A stretch of DNA of 64,000 bases from Hibiscus mutabilis (GCA_019671005.1 CM033745.1:47115241-47179240), one strand, 5' to 3'. Counted from the stretch's first letter, positions 1 through 12,004 are shown. Translations and numbers: made by a program. Notes: generated from the letters alone by a model not told the origin.

Positions 1-376
1 TTAGAGTAACAATAAAACTTAATTTTCTTTTGTTTTTCTACGTCAAATTGATGCTCATTCATATTTGATGTAAACAGTCGAGGAAGAATTTTGGTTTTAT
101 TATTACTCTAATACAATGTTGATTTCATTGAAAATATGTTCAGAGAATATTAGTAGGCTTGGCCTAATAAGAAACGGTCGAAGATTTTTCTTATGGTTTA
201 TGAATATTTTAAATTTTTATATTTATCATTTATCATTTTATAACTTTTGATATTTTGGTTTTATTCTTAATGTTTTAATTATTTATAGTTTTTATTTTAA
301 TATTTATTGAATATTTAAATATTTTTAAAAATAAATAATTTATTAAAATCTTATTCTTTAGATTAAAGATCCAATA
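1..376. other. AT-rich DNA without a recognisable gene
   Basis: This is A/T-rich sequence with no reading frame of substance and no repeat boundary that I recognise. It ends where an LTR-like start (TGTAACACCC) begins. Confidence 0.5.
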
Positions 377-1975
377 TGTAACACCCTAAACCTGAATGTC
401 ACATTTGGGCCTTAAGCCTAAACTATTACCATAAAAATTTCTCAACTTGATTTAGCCCAAATAAAATATTTTCCAAAAACATTTAAATCCAACAGTTGAA
501 AATATAAATAAGTAATTAAATCGTTACAAAGGAGCTCCAATTTAATTTAAAACATTTGAACATTAGACTTGACCAATACAATTCAAAATATGAGTTACAA
601 ACTCAATCACGTAAGGTCTTATGCATACTCAGCCCATTAAATACAAGTATTGTACTTTGGTGAACATCGCTTGCTAGAATCTCGTACTAATAGTGCTCCA
701 TAATTACGCGATCCAACGATCAATAAGGATGCAAGCTAGTACGAGCAATAAGGAGAGATATATAAACATGTAACGCTACCAATTCCGAGTACTGAGCTTA
801 CAAAGCTCAGTGGTACACATCTATTCTACTATACTTATGTTAATCATAAACATAAGCATGCAAGCTAGTACGAGCAATAAGGAGAGATAAATAAATATGT
901 GACGCTACCACTAGTCTCCTAAACACATGCTCAAATCATTCAAGTCTATCTACATGGAACACATGGCCCAACCATTCTCGATATCTCAACAGACCATCAA
1001 GGCAACCATACGAGATATCATTCGCACTCATCAAGCAATACAACAGTATACAAGCCTTGAATGAGGCTCGGAGACACACAACATCGGAAAACCTACACTC
1101 TGAGCGAGACTTGGGGACACATAGCATCGGGATCATACACTCCATACTTGAAATCATCCCATGAGTATATTCGAACGAAGCCCGTGGATACAAATAATCG
1201 GGATCATCCATTCAGCATCACTTTGGATGAGTCTCGGAGACACATAGCATCGGGAACGCACATCCAGTATCTCTCACCATAGTGTTACAACACACTTTCT
1301 CTGGGTATCCGGATCTCAACAATCAAAGACTCTACCAAACAATGCTTACTTGGCATATAAGCAACACGATCTCAAGGATTCTCTTATTTTTGCTAAACGT
1401 CAACACATCATTTATTTTACATTACCGAGTTGTTAATACATTATAGACGAGTACATAATTATTCCCATTGATTATCTTTGTAAATCCATGCTATTCCACA
1501 TCATCACGTTAATTTAGGCATTAAACAATTATTTACGTTACTCGCCAATTTCCATTTCTTAATTAGCGTTAATAGGTTATTCCGTTTATCGGGTACCGGT
1601 ACTTGAATACGAGTATTGATACGGTACTCTCGGGTACCGATACTCATACACGTACGATACAAAAATTGCTTACTAGAAATCTCAAATTTCTTCGAGTGCC
1701 GGTACAGGTCGATTCGTACCAATATGGTGTTGAATAGCATATCGGTATAACCGAGGCCCGTACTAATACCCTAGTCACGAGCTCGAACCATATTAGCGAA
1801 TTACGAAGTTACGAGGCTTTATTCGATCCCTAAAGGTTATGAAAGTCATTAGGGTTTGTTTACTAACGCTTTTAATCATTTAATGTCAATTCCCAACTTT
1901 ATGATTATTAATTCGAATATTACCAATTATCAGTCCATTAAGTATAATTATGAAAGTCATTAGGGTTTGTTACAT
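377..1975 (+). mobile_element. LTR-like fragment, probably Ty3/Gypsy
   Basis: The stretch opens with TGTAACACCCTAAACC, a start typical of long Gypsy LTRs in some eudicots. It contains the recurring phrase 'ctcggagacacatagcatcggg' variants near 1070, 1110 and 1230, and a block rich in GTACCGGTAC/GATACGGTAC motifs at about 1585-1770. The phrase tatgaaagtcattagggtttgtt occurs twice near 1836 and 1946. No PBS, polypurine tract, coding domain or matching target duplication was found, so this is a solo or truncated LTR with an uncertain right edge. Family assignment is inference. Confidence 0.4.
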
Positions 1976-2025
1976 TTTGATACACAACCCTTGTAAAATT
2001 CTTTTACACAACCATTCTTTAAAAT

Positions 2026-2110
2026 CTAAAACATAAAACCCTAATGCTAAAATCCTAAACTCTAAACCCTAAATTCTAAATTCTCAACACTTCAACCTAA
2101 ACCCCTAAAC
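2026..2110. repeat. Degenerate interstitial telomere-like repeats
   Basis: The stretch holds a series of CCCTAAA-like words (accctaa, cctaaac, aaccctaaa, cccctaaac) with imperfect spacing. It resembles plant telomere repeat but is degenerate and internal. The same word type recurs in the hairpin elements at 22143-22806. Confidence 0.6.
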
Positions 2111-3269
2111 TTAATAAGCACATGTAAGCTTTACTTTATACGAACTATATATCAAAAAATTTCTCTTAAAACATTATCCATCCAAAATTCCTAACAAAAA
2201 TATGTATCAAATATACCATTAAAAAATTATAAAATAACGATACATTGATTTTTTAGCCCTAATTTTTTCTCTCTCAAATAGCTAAGTCGCCGCTGCACTT
2301 TCTTCACTTTTTTCATTAACCTGCGATCGGCAAATAATTAGCTTTTGGTTGTCGATCGCTGGTGTTTTATTTTTTATTTTTTTTCTTGTTTTTATTTTAA
2401 TAAGAATCTCTGCCTTTGTGACACACGTTTTTCCCTGTCCTTGTGACACGCTTTTCTTTGTTTTTTATAGTTTATTTCATCTGTCCTTGTGGCATGATTT
2501 TAGCATACCTTGGCGACCGATTGATACTCGTATAGAGATCTTCACGGCGCTAATATCTAATTATGGTTCTGTCGGTGGTCTTGCAAAGATGGATCCCTAC
2601 TCGGTTGATGGTTAGTTGCCGATGTAACCAGTCTTGGGTAGCGGAACTTTTTGCATGATAGTTTGGGTCGCTCACCACTCTTTTTTCACCCATTATGCGT
2701 CTCGATTGGATAAAGACAAGGAGATTTAGGAAAGCTTCTGAATTTTGATGGTATGCTTATCTCTATGGAAGTATTCACTTTTCTTTGTTTTTGGATTGTA
2801 AGAGTTTTTGGTAGATTAGTCTCATTCTTCTTCTTTCAAGATACGTTATAATTATATTATCTTCTATAATTTTAATAAAAATTGAGTGGCTATTATTAAA
2901 AAAATTATAAAATAGCATTAGAAGTCTTGTTTTTTTTTTTTTTTGTTCCAAAGAAGTGTTATTAACTTATAACTAGTGTGATTAGTAAAGTATTTTCCTA
3001 AGCTTGTATTTACATAGCGCAAATAAGGTCTATGTTGCCTTTGTTCACAAAATTCTTCCACAAAAGGGGGTGAAAGCACTGGCTGGCTTTGCATTTCTCA
3101 CCCCCCTCTACTTTCCCAATTCTCAATTTTACCCTTCTCGAAATCTCAGCTCCTCTTCCAAGCAGGCCCTCTCCTTTTGTAGAGGGAGGAACTCCATAGG
3201 AGGTGCTGCTTTGAAGATCTGATCCAAAATTCATGCACCCAGAGAGTAATTCTTTCTATATTTAACGAC
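2111..3269 (+). promoter_or_regulatory. Upstream region and 5' UTR of the ARL1 gene
   Basis: No coding function is supported here. The last 270 bases before the ARL1 start codon are relatively C/T-rich and lie where a 5' UTR is expected; reading frames on either strand (for example 2349-2615 or 3004-3222) have no recognisable domain. Exact promoter elements and the transcription start cannot be fixed from sequence alone. Confidence 0.35.
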
Positions 3270-6200
3270 ATGGGCATACTGTTTACAAAATTGTTCTCTT
3301 CACTGTTCGGAAACAAGGAGGCTCGTATCCTTGTTCTCGGCCTTGACAATGCCGGCAAAACCACCATTCTCTGTATTGTTTCTCATCCCTTTTCCTTTTA
3401 ATGTTTTAAGAGCTACCCATTTTTTCATGTCGGAATTTATGAAATGGGTATTTCGAATTTTTTGATAACATTGCAGATCGGCTCCAGATGGGTGAAGTTG
3501 TCTCCACGATACCGAGTTAGTCGTTCTTATTCAATTTTCGACGTTTCTTCTTTTGTTGGTAGGGGGGGTTATTGAGCATTTTGATATGTTGTGGGGGGAG
3601 TTAGAATCCAAAAGTTAATGTTTTTCAAATTAGCAGATCAAAGGCTTCTTCAATATTTAATTTGTTGTGTTCTTTATGGTGCAGCAATTGGGTTTAATGT
3701 TGAAACAGTGCAGTACAATAACATCAAATTTCAGGTTTGGGATTTAGGTATGCGGGCCCATGTTCCTTGATCTACATCTTAACATCTAGCAATGTTCTGC
3801 AATTTTGATAATATATTTTATGGATTGATTGTGTTAAGGAAGAAGAGATGGGAAAACACACAGCATATATTTCTATTAAAATCATATTAGGGAACACAAA
3901 CAACCTCTCTAGCTTAAAGAAATGTCTGTAAGAAGAAACAGTTATTGTTTTGTGACTTTAAATATTCTATTTCTTCTATCCAAGACTTCAACTGAACGAA
4001 TATAATTTTGACTTTTGTTACTGATCTCAATGATATGAAGAAGTAGTCATATCTAATATCTGGCTTTCAACCCATAATTCACATGATTCTTTTACGACTA
4101 TTCTATATCTTTATGTATCTGTACTAAGTATCTCTTGTGTGAAACCAGCATGGTAAGTAACAATTTGAAGCAAGTTTACAGAACTATATGCTCTTTGTCA
4201 TCAGGGCATTACTTTTTTGAAGCTGGGTAAAATAAAGCTTTCACTTTTTTAGAGACATTAGAAACTATGTAAACTTTACTTTGTCTGCTAGTTCAAATTG
4301 AATTTCTGCAACCTTACTTCTTTTCCTATGCAATTTTGCTGTTATTCAAAGCCAATGGACTTCGTGAAAGTATCACCTTGTGTAATTTTAATCCTAGTAT
4401 TAGACTGAGATTGAATATATTGTTTTGAAAATTTGATTTCTTTTATCGTTTTGGGCTATCTAGTTTTATTGGTCAAACATAGGTGATGTTAACTTCTTGT
4501 CCTGATGACATCTTTATCGTTTATTGACGCAGGTGGACAGACAAGTATCAGGTAACCTTTTCAAACATACAACTCATCTTTGCTTTGGTTGTGTTTTAAT
4601 TCTTTATTGTTTAAGTTGCATTTTAGGGGCAACTCTTTCATGAAATATTTGGTGTCCTGAAGCTCTATGTAAAGTTGTGCCTTTGTGCATCTACAACAGG
4701 CCATTGGCTATGTAGACCATATAATAGAGCTAATATTGTTTTGCTCTTCAAAGTTGTACGATACACAATGTGTTCTGTTAATTACAGAGAATATAAGGTA
4801 TATGTCTTGTATAGTTATATTTATTTTATCGTGACTAGTTATGATTAATGTTTGATGCATAATGAAAGAATCATTTTGATACTTTAGTTTTACTGTTTAT
4901 ACTTATTCAGCTACTTGAACCAGATGTAGTAACTATGTGATTTGATATGGTTATAGCATATGATATATTTACTTTTAATGTTATTGAACTCATTGTTTCT
5001 AAAATTTGGCTAGAACGGCCGTCTTCAAAAGGCCGCAAGTTACACTAAACCATCTATGTCTCTCATATACATTTGAGAGAGGGACTATCTAAAACTGCTT
5101 TTACTGTACAACCTGGACCTATATTTTAAGGTTGTTGTATATTAACATTTAAATGTTCTTGGAAATGCCTTTTGTTTTACTTTTTGGGCATGAAACCAAC
5201 GTACTTTGAGTCCGTCATGCCATTTTAATATTGTGCCGTGCTTTCCTCGCTTTACGCCACTCTTGTAACGAGGACTTGTGATTTAATTGACGTATGCCAT
5301 TCCAGGTTGTTTCACTGTCTAAACGTTGTGGAATAAAAGTAAAATAAAGTTGCGTCCCACACTGTATTCATGCCAGCTAAAAAGATTGCTAATTCTATTC
5401 AAGTTTTAGTGTATGATTTATGTATCGTTTGCTCATTTTATTCAACATTTATCGTATGGCTTATTGTTAGATTATCCGATAGAGTTAGAGTCCTTATGTA
5501 AATAGTAGTTTAAATTAAAGTTTAAAGATAGAGTTAGAGTCCTCATGTAAATAGTAGTTTAAATTAAAGTTTACTTCCTAAAAGATAGAGTTAGATGTCT
5601 TGTGTACTTAAGACTCCTAATTGTAACTAAAGTCCAATACTTGAGTCTATAAATTCACTGTAAAGGGATGTAATTTTTCGAAAATATTCAATAACAAAAT
5701 ATCAATTCTGCTTTCTTCTTCTTTTTTCGAAACTTAAATTCGCTTTATTTTTATGCGTTAATTAGTTTTTCCTAAAGCTAGAAAATTGCTTTTCTACATG
5801 GTATCAGTCTAACATCAATCCTAGTTAGAATTCTTAATGGGATCCCCTTCGACAACCTTTGAGATGTCTTCCACACAAATGAGCAGGCAGTCTTTGGATT
5901 AGAGTTTTTTCCGAAATTTCAGTGTTCGACAAAGAACTGTGAAAGCGATTTAGCCCTCGTGGAGGATACAAGCATCTGAAATACTTGTTCTCCTCTCGCA
6001 CTTTTTTTCTACCAAAGGTGCATCAAAGATGGATGATCGACTGAGCATATGATTAAATGACTGTAACAGGAATTATTCCTTAGTTTTTCGATTCATCTTC
6101 TACAAGTTCTATTAAAACAAATAGATGACTCTTTCTCTCCTATCAAAGGAAGTGGCTCACCTCATTAACGATAATTTGTTGCTTGAAGATGTTTTGTTTG

Positions 6201-9200
6201 TGCCTAATCTCGCCTGCAATCTCCTCTCTCTGTTAGTAAACTCTCCAAGAATTTTAAGTGTTTATTACAATTTCTCAATCTGTTGTTTTTTGCAGGCAAT
6301 GAATTCGAGGAAGATGCTTGGCACTCGCTAGCTTGCAAAATGGTCTCTATGTCCTCGGAAATCAACCATCTACCCTACCAAATACTTCTTGCTCTTTGAC
6401 TTCTTTAGGGCAAATTGATAATATAATGTTATGGCATTTTAGGTTAGGGCATCCTAATTTTCATTATCTTGCTAAATTATTCCCTGAATTATTTGTTAAT
6501 AGAAAACCAAGTTCTTTTAAATGCCATATATGTCCTCTCGCTAAACAGACAAAAGCATCCTATTTACCATCTTCCAACAAACCTTCCCAACCTTTTTCAT
6601 TAATTCATAGTGATGTTTAGGGCCCTTCTCGAGTGAAGAATGTAACTGGTAGTAGGTGTTTTGTCACTTTTATTGATGATCATAGTAGAACAACTTGGGC
6701 ATATTTGTTAAGGGATAAATCTGAAGTAGCCTCTGTTTTTGAGAAATTTTACAATATGGTTGAAACCCAATTTGGAAGTAAAATTCAGATCTTCAAATCT
6801 GATAATGGGAGTGAATATTTTACCAAGTCCTTGGGGTAATTTTTTAACAAAAAAAGGATTGTTCAACTTAGCACTTGTGTGGATACACCACAATAAAATA
6901 GGGTTGCAGAAAGGAAAAATGGGCATTTGTTTGAGATAACTAGGTCTTTGATGTTCACTAGTAATATTCCTAAGTATTTGTGGGGTGAGGCTTTGTTAAC
7001 TGCAACCTATCTCATTAATCGAATGCCTAGTAAGGTTTTGCAATACAGAACACCTAGAGCTGTTTTTTTGGAGAGTTACCCCAATTTTAAACCTCTGTCC
7101 TCTATTCTCCCTTTCAAAGTTTTTGGTTGCACTGTGTTTGTGAAAGATTATGTTCCCTCTAGGTCAAAACTTGACCCCAGATCCTTGAAGTGTGTCTTGG
7201 TCGGGTATTCTTCACTTAAGAAGGGCTACAAATGTTATCATCATCCTTCTCATAAATTTTTTACTTCCTTGGATCTCACCTTTTTTGAATAGGAACCTTA
7301 TTTCCCTGCAGCTGCAAATCAGGGGGAGAATTGTGATGTTTTTCAGCCTCCTACCAATCAGGTTTATCCTTCTTTACCTTCAGAGTTATTACCTACTAAT
7401 AATCCTTTGTTATTTGAACCTCATACTCCTTAAAACCCTTCTACTTCTTCACCTATTATTACACCTACAGTTTTCCATCCTTCACCTATTGTTACTACTC
7501 CTCAGAATTCACCCAAACCTTCCTTACAAACCTTTCAGCCTCCTAAGCAATTGAAAGTTTATACCAGAAAACAGAAAACTATTGCAGAGACTGTTTTGCA
7601 ATCTGATACTTGCCGAGAATTGGACTTGAATTTAGTTGCCAATGAAAATGATGGAGGTAATGTTCTAGCCGAGATTCCCTCTCATTTACTTGAATTTGAT
7701 TATTTGCCTATTGGTAAAAAGAAAGGGGTAAGACAATGTACAAAACACCCAATTCAAAGGTATGTTGCTTATGGTAATCTAATGCCATCATTTAAGGCTT
7801 TTACAGCTTGCTTAGATAAAGAACAGATACCTAACACTATTGAGGAGGCTCTAAAAGATTCTAAGTGGAGAAGGGTCATAAAGAGGAGATTGAAGCACTT
7901 GAAAAGAATGATACTTGGACCATTACAGATCTTCCGCAAGGCAAGAAACCAATCGGATGCAAATGGGTGTTCTCCATAAAATACAACTCGATGGCGATAC
8001 GAGGTATAAAGCAAGGTTGGTGGCCAAGGGTTTTACTCAAACCTATGGAATTGATTATAATGAGACCTTTGCTCCTCGTAGCTAAACTAAATACTGATTA
8101 GAGTTCTCTTAAGCTTGGCTGTAAACAAGGACTGGAAGTTTCATCAACTTGACATTAAGAATGCCTTTCTTAATGGAAAATTGGAAGAAGAAGTGTACAT
8201 GAGAGTGCCTTCGGGCTTGAAAAGTCGAAAAGGAGATCGAAAAGTTTGCGGACTTAATAAATCCATCTATGGTTTGAAGCAGTCACCTAGAGCCTGGTTT
8301 GACAGATTCACCAAGGTGATTTTAGAAAATGGATACAAACAATCCTTGGCAGATCACTCTCTTCATTAAGGTAACCTCTAGCAATAAAAGGGTTATTTTA
8401 ATAGTATATGTGGATGACATTATTCTGACAGGTGATGATGATGAAGAGATAAGTCACTTGAAAGGATTGTTAAATACACAGTTTGAAACAAAAGACTTAG
8501 GAAAGCTCAGATACTTTCTAGGCATGGAGGTTGCTAGGTCGAGCAAAGGTCTAGTGATAAACCAGAGAAAATATGTTCTTGATCTACTTAATGAAGCAGG
8601 AATGTTGGGATGCAAACCAGTTGATACTCCCATGGAAGCAGGCTTAAAATTCACTAGAGAGGACACAAGCCCTAAAGCTGATAAGGGTAAATTTCAGAGG
8701 TTAGTGGGAAAATTGATTTATTTGTCATTAACCAGACCAAACATTGCTTTTCCAGTTAATATTATCAGTCAACACATGACTGATCCAAGGAAGATCACAT
8801 GGAAGCTGCAATTATAATTTTGAGATACTTGAAAGGGACACTAGGGCATGAATTGCTATTTAAAAAGACTCAAGAAAGGACTGTTCAGATTTGTTCTATT
8901 CAAGTTAGGATTATACAATGTATATTCTCCAACTTGAGGGGGAGTGTTAGATTATCTGATAGAGTTAGAGTCCTTATGTAAATAGTAGTTTAAATTAAAG
9001 TTTAAAGATAGAGCTAGAGTCCTCATGTAAATAGTAGTTTAATTTAAAGTTTACTTCCTAAAAGATAGAGTTAGATGCCTTGTGTACTTAGGACTCCTAA
9101 TTGTAACTAAAGTCCAATACTTGAGTCTATAAATTCACTGTAAAGGGATGTAATTTTTCGAAAATATTCAATAACAGAAAATCAATTATGTTTTCGTCTT

Positions 9201-11491
9201 CTTTTTTGCAGAAACTTAAATTTTGCTTTATTTTTATGCGTTAATTAGTTTTTCCTAAAGCTAGAAAATTGCTTTTCTACACATATATTGTTTATCTACA
9301 TTCACTTAATAACATGTTGCTCCCTGAAATAGATCACCAACCTAATTTCTTATTCTTTTTGCTCCACAGGCCATATTGGAGATGCTACTTTCCAAATACT
9401 CAGGCCATAATCTATGTTGTTGATTCAAGTGACACAGATAGGCTGGTGATAGCTAAAGAAGAATTTCATGCAATCTTAGAGGTAAATTCATCAAGATACA
9501 TTTCGTTAAATGTCTGTAGTCCATAAGATATACCATACTGTGAAGATGAATCTGAATCATTTGCAGACTGTTGTTTTAAAGGTTTGACAAAAGAAAAAGA
9601 ATGATGTGTGAAATCTTTCTATTTCTTTTCTGCCCCCCCCCCCCTTGAATGTTATTTTATTACAGTTAGCTTCATTTTTTTAAATGGTATTTTATATATT
9701 TTATGTATTTTATATATTTTAGCAAAGAAAGATTTAGAGGACTTCTTTGTCAACTTGTCATTCATGTCCCATGAAAAATGTATGAACTAAGAAGCACGGA
9801 CACGATGGAACCCTGCTCGTGCGGGTGTCTCTGTTGACACGCCAGAATACGTATCGGATACATTGGAATATGGGAAAGTTAAAAAGAAAAACATGGGCAC
9901 AATCAATCATTTCCGGACACGGATATGGTGAAGTGATTGAGAATGTCTTGGACTGTTGAAATATGAAAAAGAAAAAAAAAAGGTAAAACAGATGAAGTGG
10001 CGGAAGAAAGAAAAAGGAGGAAGAAAGAGAAAAAATAAACAGCGGGGAGAAAGGGGAAAAGAAGTAGGGATAATTTTTTAGTGGTTATTTTAATTAGAAG
10101 TTGGACTTGGGCTAAAAGGTTTAAAACACGAGCTTCCAATATTTTATTTAGCCCAAAATAAAAAGATTAATTTAAAATTTAAAGTATTAATTATTTTTCA
10201 TGCAATAAAAATACTTTAAATAAATACTAATATAAAAAATATTTTTTTCAAATGCTTTATTTTAACAGAATTTTGATAAGAAAAGTATAAATAAAATTTA
10301 ATATTAATTGTCATGTTTTTCCTTGTTTTTTAAAATTTGCCTATGTTGCAGTGTCCACGTTGTGTCGTGCCTGTATTCGGTATCCATGTCCGTGCTTCAT
10401 TAGGATATAAAGAAAACTTTTTCCCCTTTCACTATCAGTTAAGATGACTAGCTATACATATGTAATGAACTACTTCTGCATGGTGTTTAAGATAATGCTC
10501 GATTATATGTTCCGTGCTTCTGTAATAGCTTGTGTGAATCTTTGCAGGAGGAGGAGCTAAGAGGAGCAGTGGTGCTTATTTTTGCAAATAAACAGGTTGG
10601 TTCTATTTTTTTTCTTATTTCTTCTTGGAGCTGGGATAGAACTAATTCTTTTTCGTATGTTACATTGAGCAAAAGCTGATTATGGGCATGGTATTAGAAG
10701 CCCTTATTGCAAAAGGAAATAATATCCAGTTTCTTACTGTGGGACATACGTTCGAGAGTAAATTTGGATTTTGTTTACTGTAGACATTGAGGATGAACAT
10801 GTCATGTATAAACTAATAATGAATATGAACTTCTCCAAGAATTCTATTGCTCAAATTAGTGGCAAATTTGCAATCCAAATCCATTATTTCAAATTTAAGC
10901 TCCCAAACACATCCTCAAAAATTTTAGTTGAGAAAAGAGGAATAAATTTTTCATTCGGTGGTCAAATATTGTAAGCCACTTCGATTACTTTTTTATTTAT
11001 GAATTTTTCTTGTAACTAATGTCATATTTTTGGAGCATACAGGATCTTCCAGGTGCACTTGATGCTGCTGCAGTGACAGAGGCTTTGGAATTGCACAAGA
11101 TAAAAAACCGCCAATGGGCGATTTTTAAAACTTCTGCGACTAAAGGGGAAGGCCTTTTTGAAGGCTTGGACTGGTAGGTTTTGGATCACATGTAATTCGT
11201 GTTTTTCTTGAACTTGATTGGCAAAATTCAATGTTTACATATATAATGCTGCCGTTGCTATGATGAGATTTGTTGCATGAATTTATGAATAACAACTTCA
11301 AAGTGTCCATTCTCTTTTCATTTTTGTAAATTCCATCAGCTCCTTGCAAATTCATATTTTCAAGATAGAAATCATCACTGAGATGCATTTTCAATTCTCT
11401 CTTTTCTTTTTTGTTTGATTGTCTTTCTTAACTCCAACTTATATTTCATCATTGTAGGTTGAGTAATACACTTAAATCAGGAAGTGGCTAA
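3270..11491 (+). CDS. ARL1: ARL1 (ARF-like 1) small GTPase, eight exons
   Basis: Joined exons 3270-3372, 3477-3515, 3685-3747, 4533-4551, 9370-9481, 10548-10595, 11043-11173 and 11458-11491 total 549 bases and encode 182 residues plus TAA. Every intron is GT...AG and frame is kept across all seven junctions. Visible motifs are Gly2 (N-myristoylation), the P-loop GLDNAGKT at residues 24-31, switch I Thr48, DLGGQ at 67-71, NKQD at 126-129 and SAT at 159-161. Length and sequence match the plant ARL1 (ARF3) family. Known role of the family: a Golgi GTPase that, bound to GTP and membrane-anchored through the myristate, recruits GRIP-domain golgins at the trans-Golgi. Exon 4 is only 19 nt. Intron 4 (4552-9369) carries a 3.8 kb Copia element and intron 5 a 0.6 kb inverted-repeat element, yet the coding sequence is undamaged, so I infer it still works. 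Confidence 0.95.
5465..5798 (+). repeat. 5' LTR of intronic Copia element
   Basis: It runs from TGTTAGATTATC to TTTTCTACA and repeats at 8945-9281. It contains a 49-bp tandem duplication (units starting at 5478 and 5527, with a third shorter start at 5584, each beginning gatagagttag). Confidence 0.92.
5799..5807 (+). other. Primer-binding site, intronic Copia
   Basis: TGGTATCAG directly follows the 5' LTR and matches the start of the usual plant Copia site complementary to the 3' end of initiator tRNA-Met; the match decays after nine bases. Confidence 0.8.
6125..7292 (+). pseudogene. Copia pre-integrase and integrase remnant
   Basis: 6125-6230 encodes a protease-to-integrase linker-like stretch (EDVLFVPNLACNLLS). 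6318-6620 carries the zinc-binding HHCC region (HFRLGHPN, then CHICPLAKQ). 6633-6839 gives the first half of the DDE core (FIDDHSRTTWAYL, then SDNGSEY), and 6927-7292 the C-terminal part (PKYLWGEALLTATYLINRMP). A stop at 6618-6620 and a break near 6837-6927, where the final catalytic Glu region falls, interrupt it. It cannot make an active integrase. Confidence 0.85.
7551..8930 (+). pseudogene. Copia reverse transcriptase and truncated RNase H remnant
   Basis: The stretch encodes the Copia RT start (IEALEKNDTWTITDLPQGKK at about 7883), the LDIKNAFLNGKLEEEVYM block at 8148, KSIYGLKQSPRAWFDRF near 8262 and the catalytic YVDD at 8407-8418. Frame changes near 7870, 7980-8100, 8340 and 8800 break it. 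After ILRYLKGTLGHELLFKKTQE (about 8817-8875) the RNase H domain is missing and sequence runs almost directly into the polypurine tract, so about 100 or more residues are deleted. Confidence 0.85.
8934..8944 (+). other. Polypurine tract, intronic Copia
   Basis: The purine run TTGAGGGGGAG lies immediately before the TGTTAG start of the 3' LTR, the usual position for plus-strand priming. Confidence 0.8.
8945..9281 (+). repeat. 3' LTR of intronic Copia element
   Basis: This is the second copy of the TGTTAG...TCTACA repeat, differing from the 5' copy by a small number of substitutions and a 3-bp length difference, which implies a fairly recent insertion. Confidence 0.92.
9791..10398. mobile_element. 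Terminal-inverted-repeat element in ARL1 intron 5
   Basis: The left end GAAGCACGGACACGATGG is the inverted counterpart of the right end CCATGTCCGTGCTTC; further in, the words GTGTC, CGTGC and GTATCGGATAC recur. The 608-bp body has no coding capacity (purine-rich near 9960-10070, AT-rich after that). It is a MITE-like non-autonomous DNA element. Superfamily and target duplication are unclear. Confidence 0.7.
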
Positions 11492-12004
11492 CTCTTGGTC
11501 CGAAGAATTAGAAGCTTGCGAATTTCCGGGGAATTGTGTTTGTTCGGTATGATCTGTTCAAAAGTTGAGGCCTTGCGAATTTATGGCTCTCTGATTTTGA
11601 TATTTTCTTTGTTGAGTGAACTAGTAGACATGTAAATTTTTTGTTAAAGACTAACCTTTTCATTCTTAATTGATTCTACATTTTGTGCTTCCCTACGGAA
11701 GCTGATAAAATCTTAACATTTCAAACTTGCGTTTGGAAACATAACATGGCTTCTGATCAAATAAGTGTATTTCATGGCAAATTTTGTGTAGTTTAAGTCT
11801 TAACTTGATTCATTTTTCATAAATTATTAAAGCAGTTATTGATATAATATTATTGTTCGTTTATATATTATATACATAAATAATTAAATTTATTCAACAT
11901 GAAAGTAAATGCATGTATTTGTTTTGTAATTGTGTATAATTGAATCAAAAAAGTTTCATGTGCCCCATATTATGAGCATTTACCCCCCCCCCCGGCCCTG
12001 ATAT
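11492..12004 (+). other. ARL1 3' UTR and downstream DNA
   Basis: The sequence after the TAA is AT-rich without a domain-bearing frame. It should contain the 3' UTR, but no unique polyadenylation site can be named. A C-tract lies at about 11983-11993. Confidence 0.4.

Larger units (their letters stand above)
5465..9281 (+). mobile_element. Ty1/Copia retrotransposon inserted in ARL1 intron 4
   Basis: Two near-identical LTRs (334 and 337 bp) flank about 3.15 kb of internal sequence with a PBS, integrase, reverse transcriptase and polypurine tract in Copia order, in the same orientation as ARL1. The flanking pentamers are cttat (left) and catat (right), a target duplication with one mismatch. 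Most of gag and the protease are missing, RNase H is cut short, and the pol frame has several stops and shifts. It is therefore a defective copy. Confidence 0.92.

Noticed and set aside
936..1211. 91-codon frame on the minus strand, and an overlapping plus-strand frame at 1061-1282
   Set aside because: Both lie in LTR-like repeat sequence, have no domain and reflect the repeated 'ctcggagacac' phrase.
2349..2615. 88-codon hydrophobic frame upstream of ARL1
   Set aside because: T-rich low-complexity sequence, no conserved motif and no splice partners; a chance frame.
3004..3367. Frames on both strands over the ARL1 leader and exon 1
   Set aside because: They overlap the 5' UTR and first exon of ARL1 in other frames; the GTPase explains the region.
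7192..7554. Leu-rich 120-codon frame in the Copia element
   Set aside because: It is a shifted frame of the integrase-RT linker, which in Copia is Pro/Ser/Thr-rich; the Leu run is an artefact of the shift.
9903..10139. Phe/Leu-rich minus-strand frame in intron 5
   Set aside because: It is the complement of a purine-rich stretch in the inverted-repeat element.
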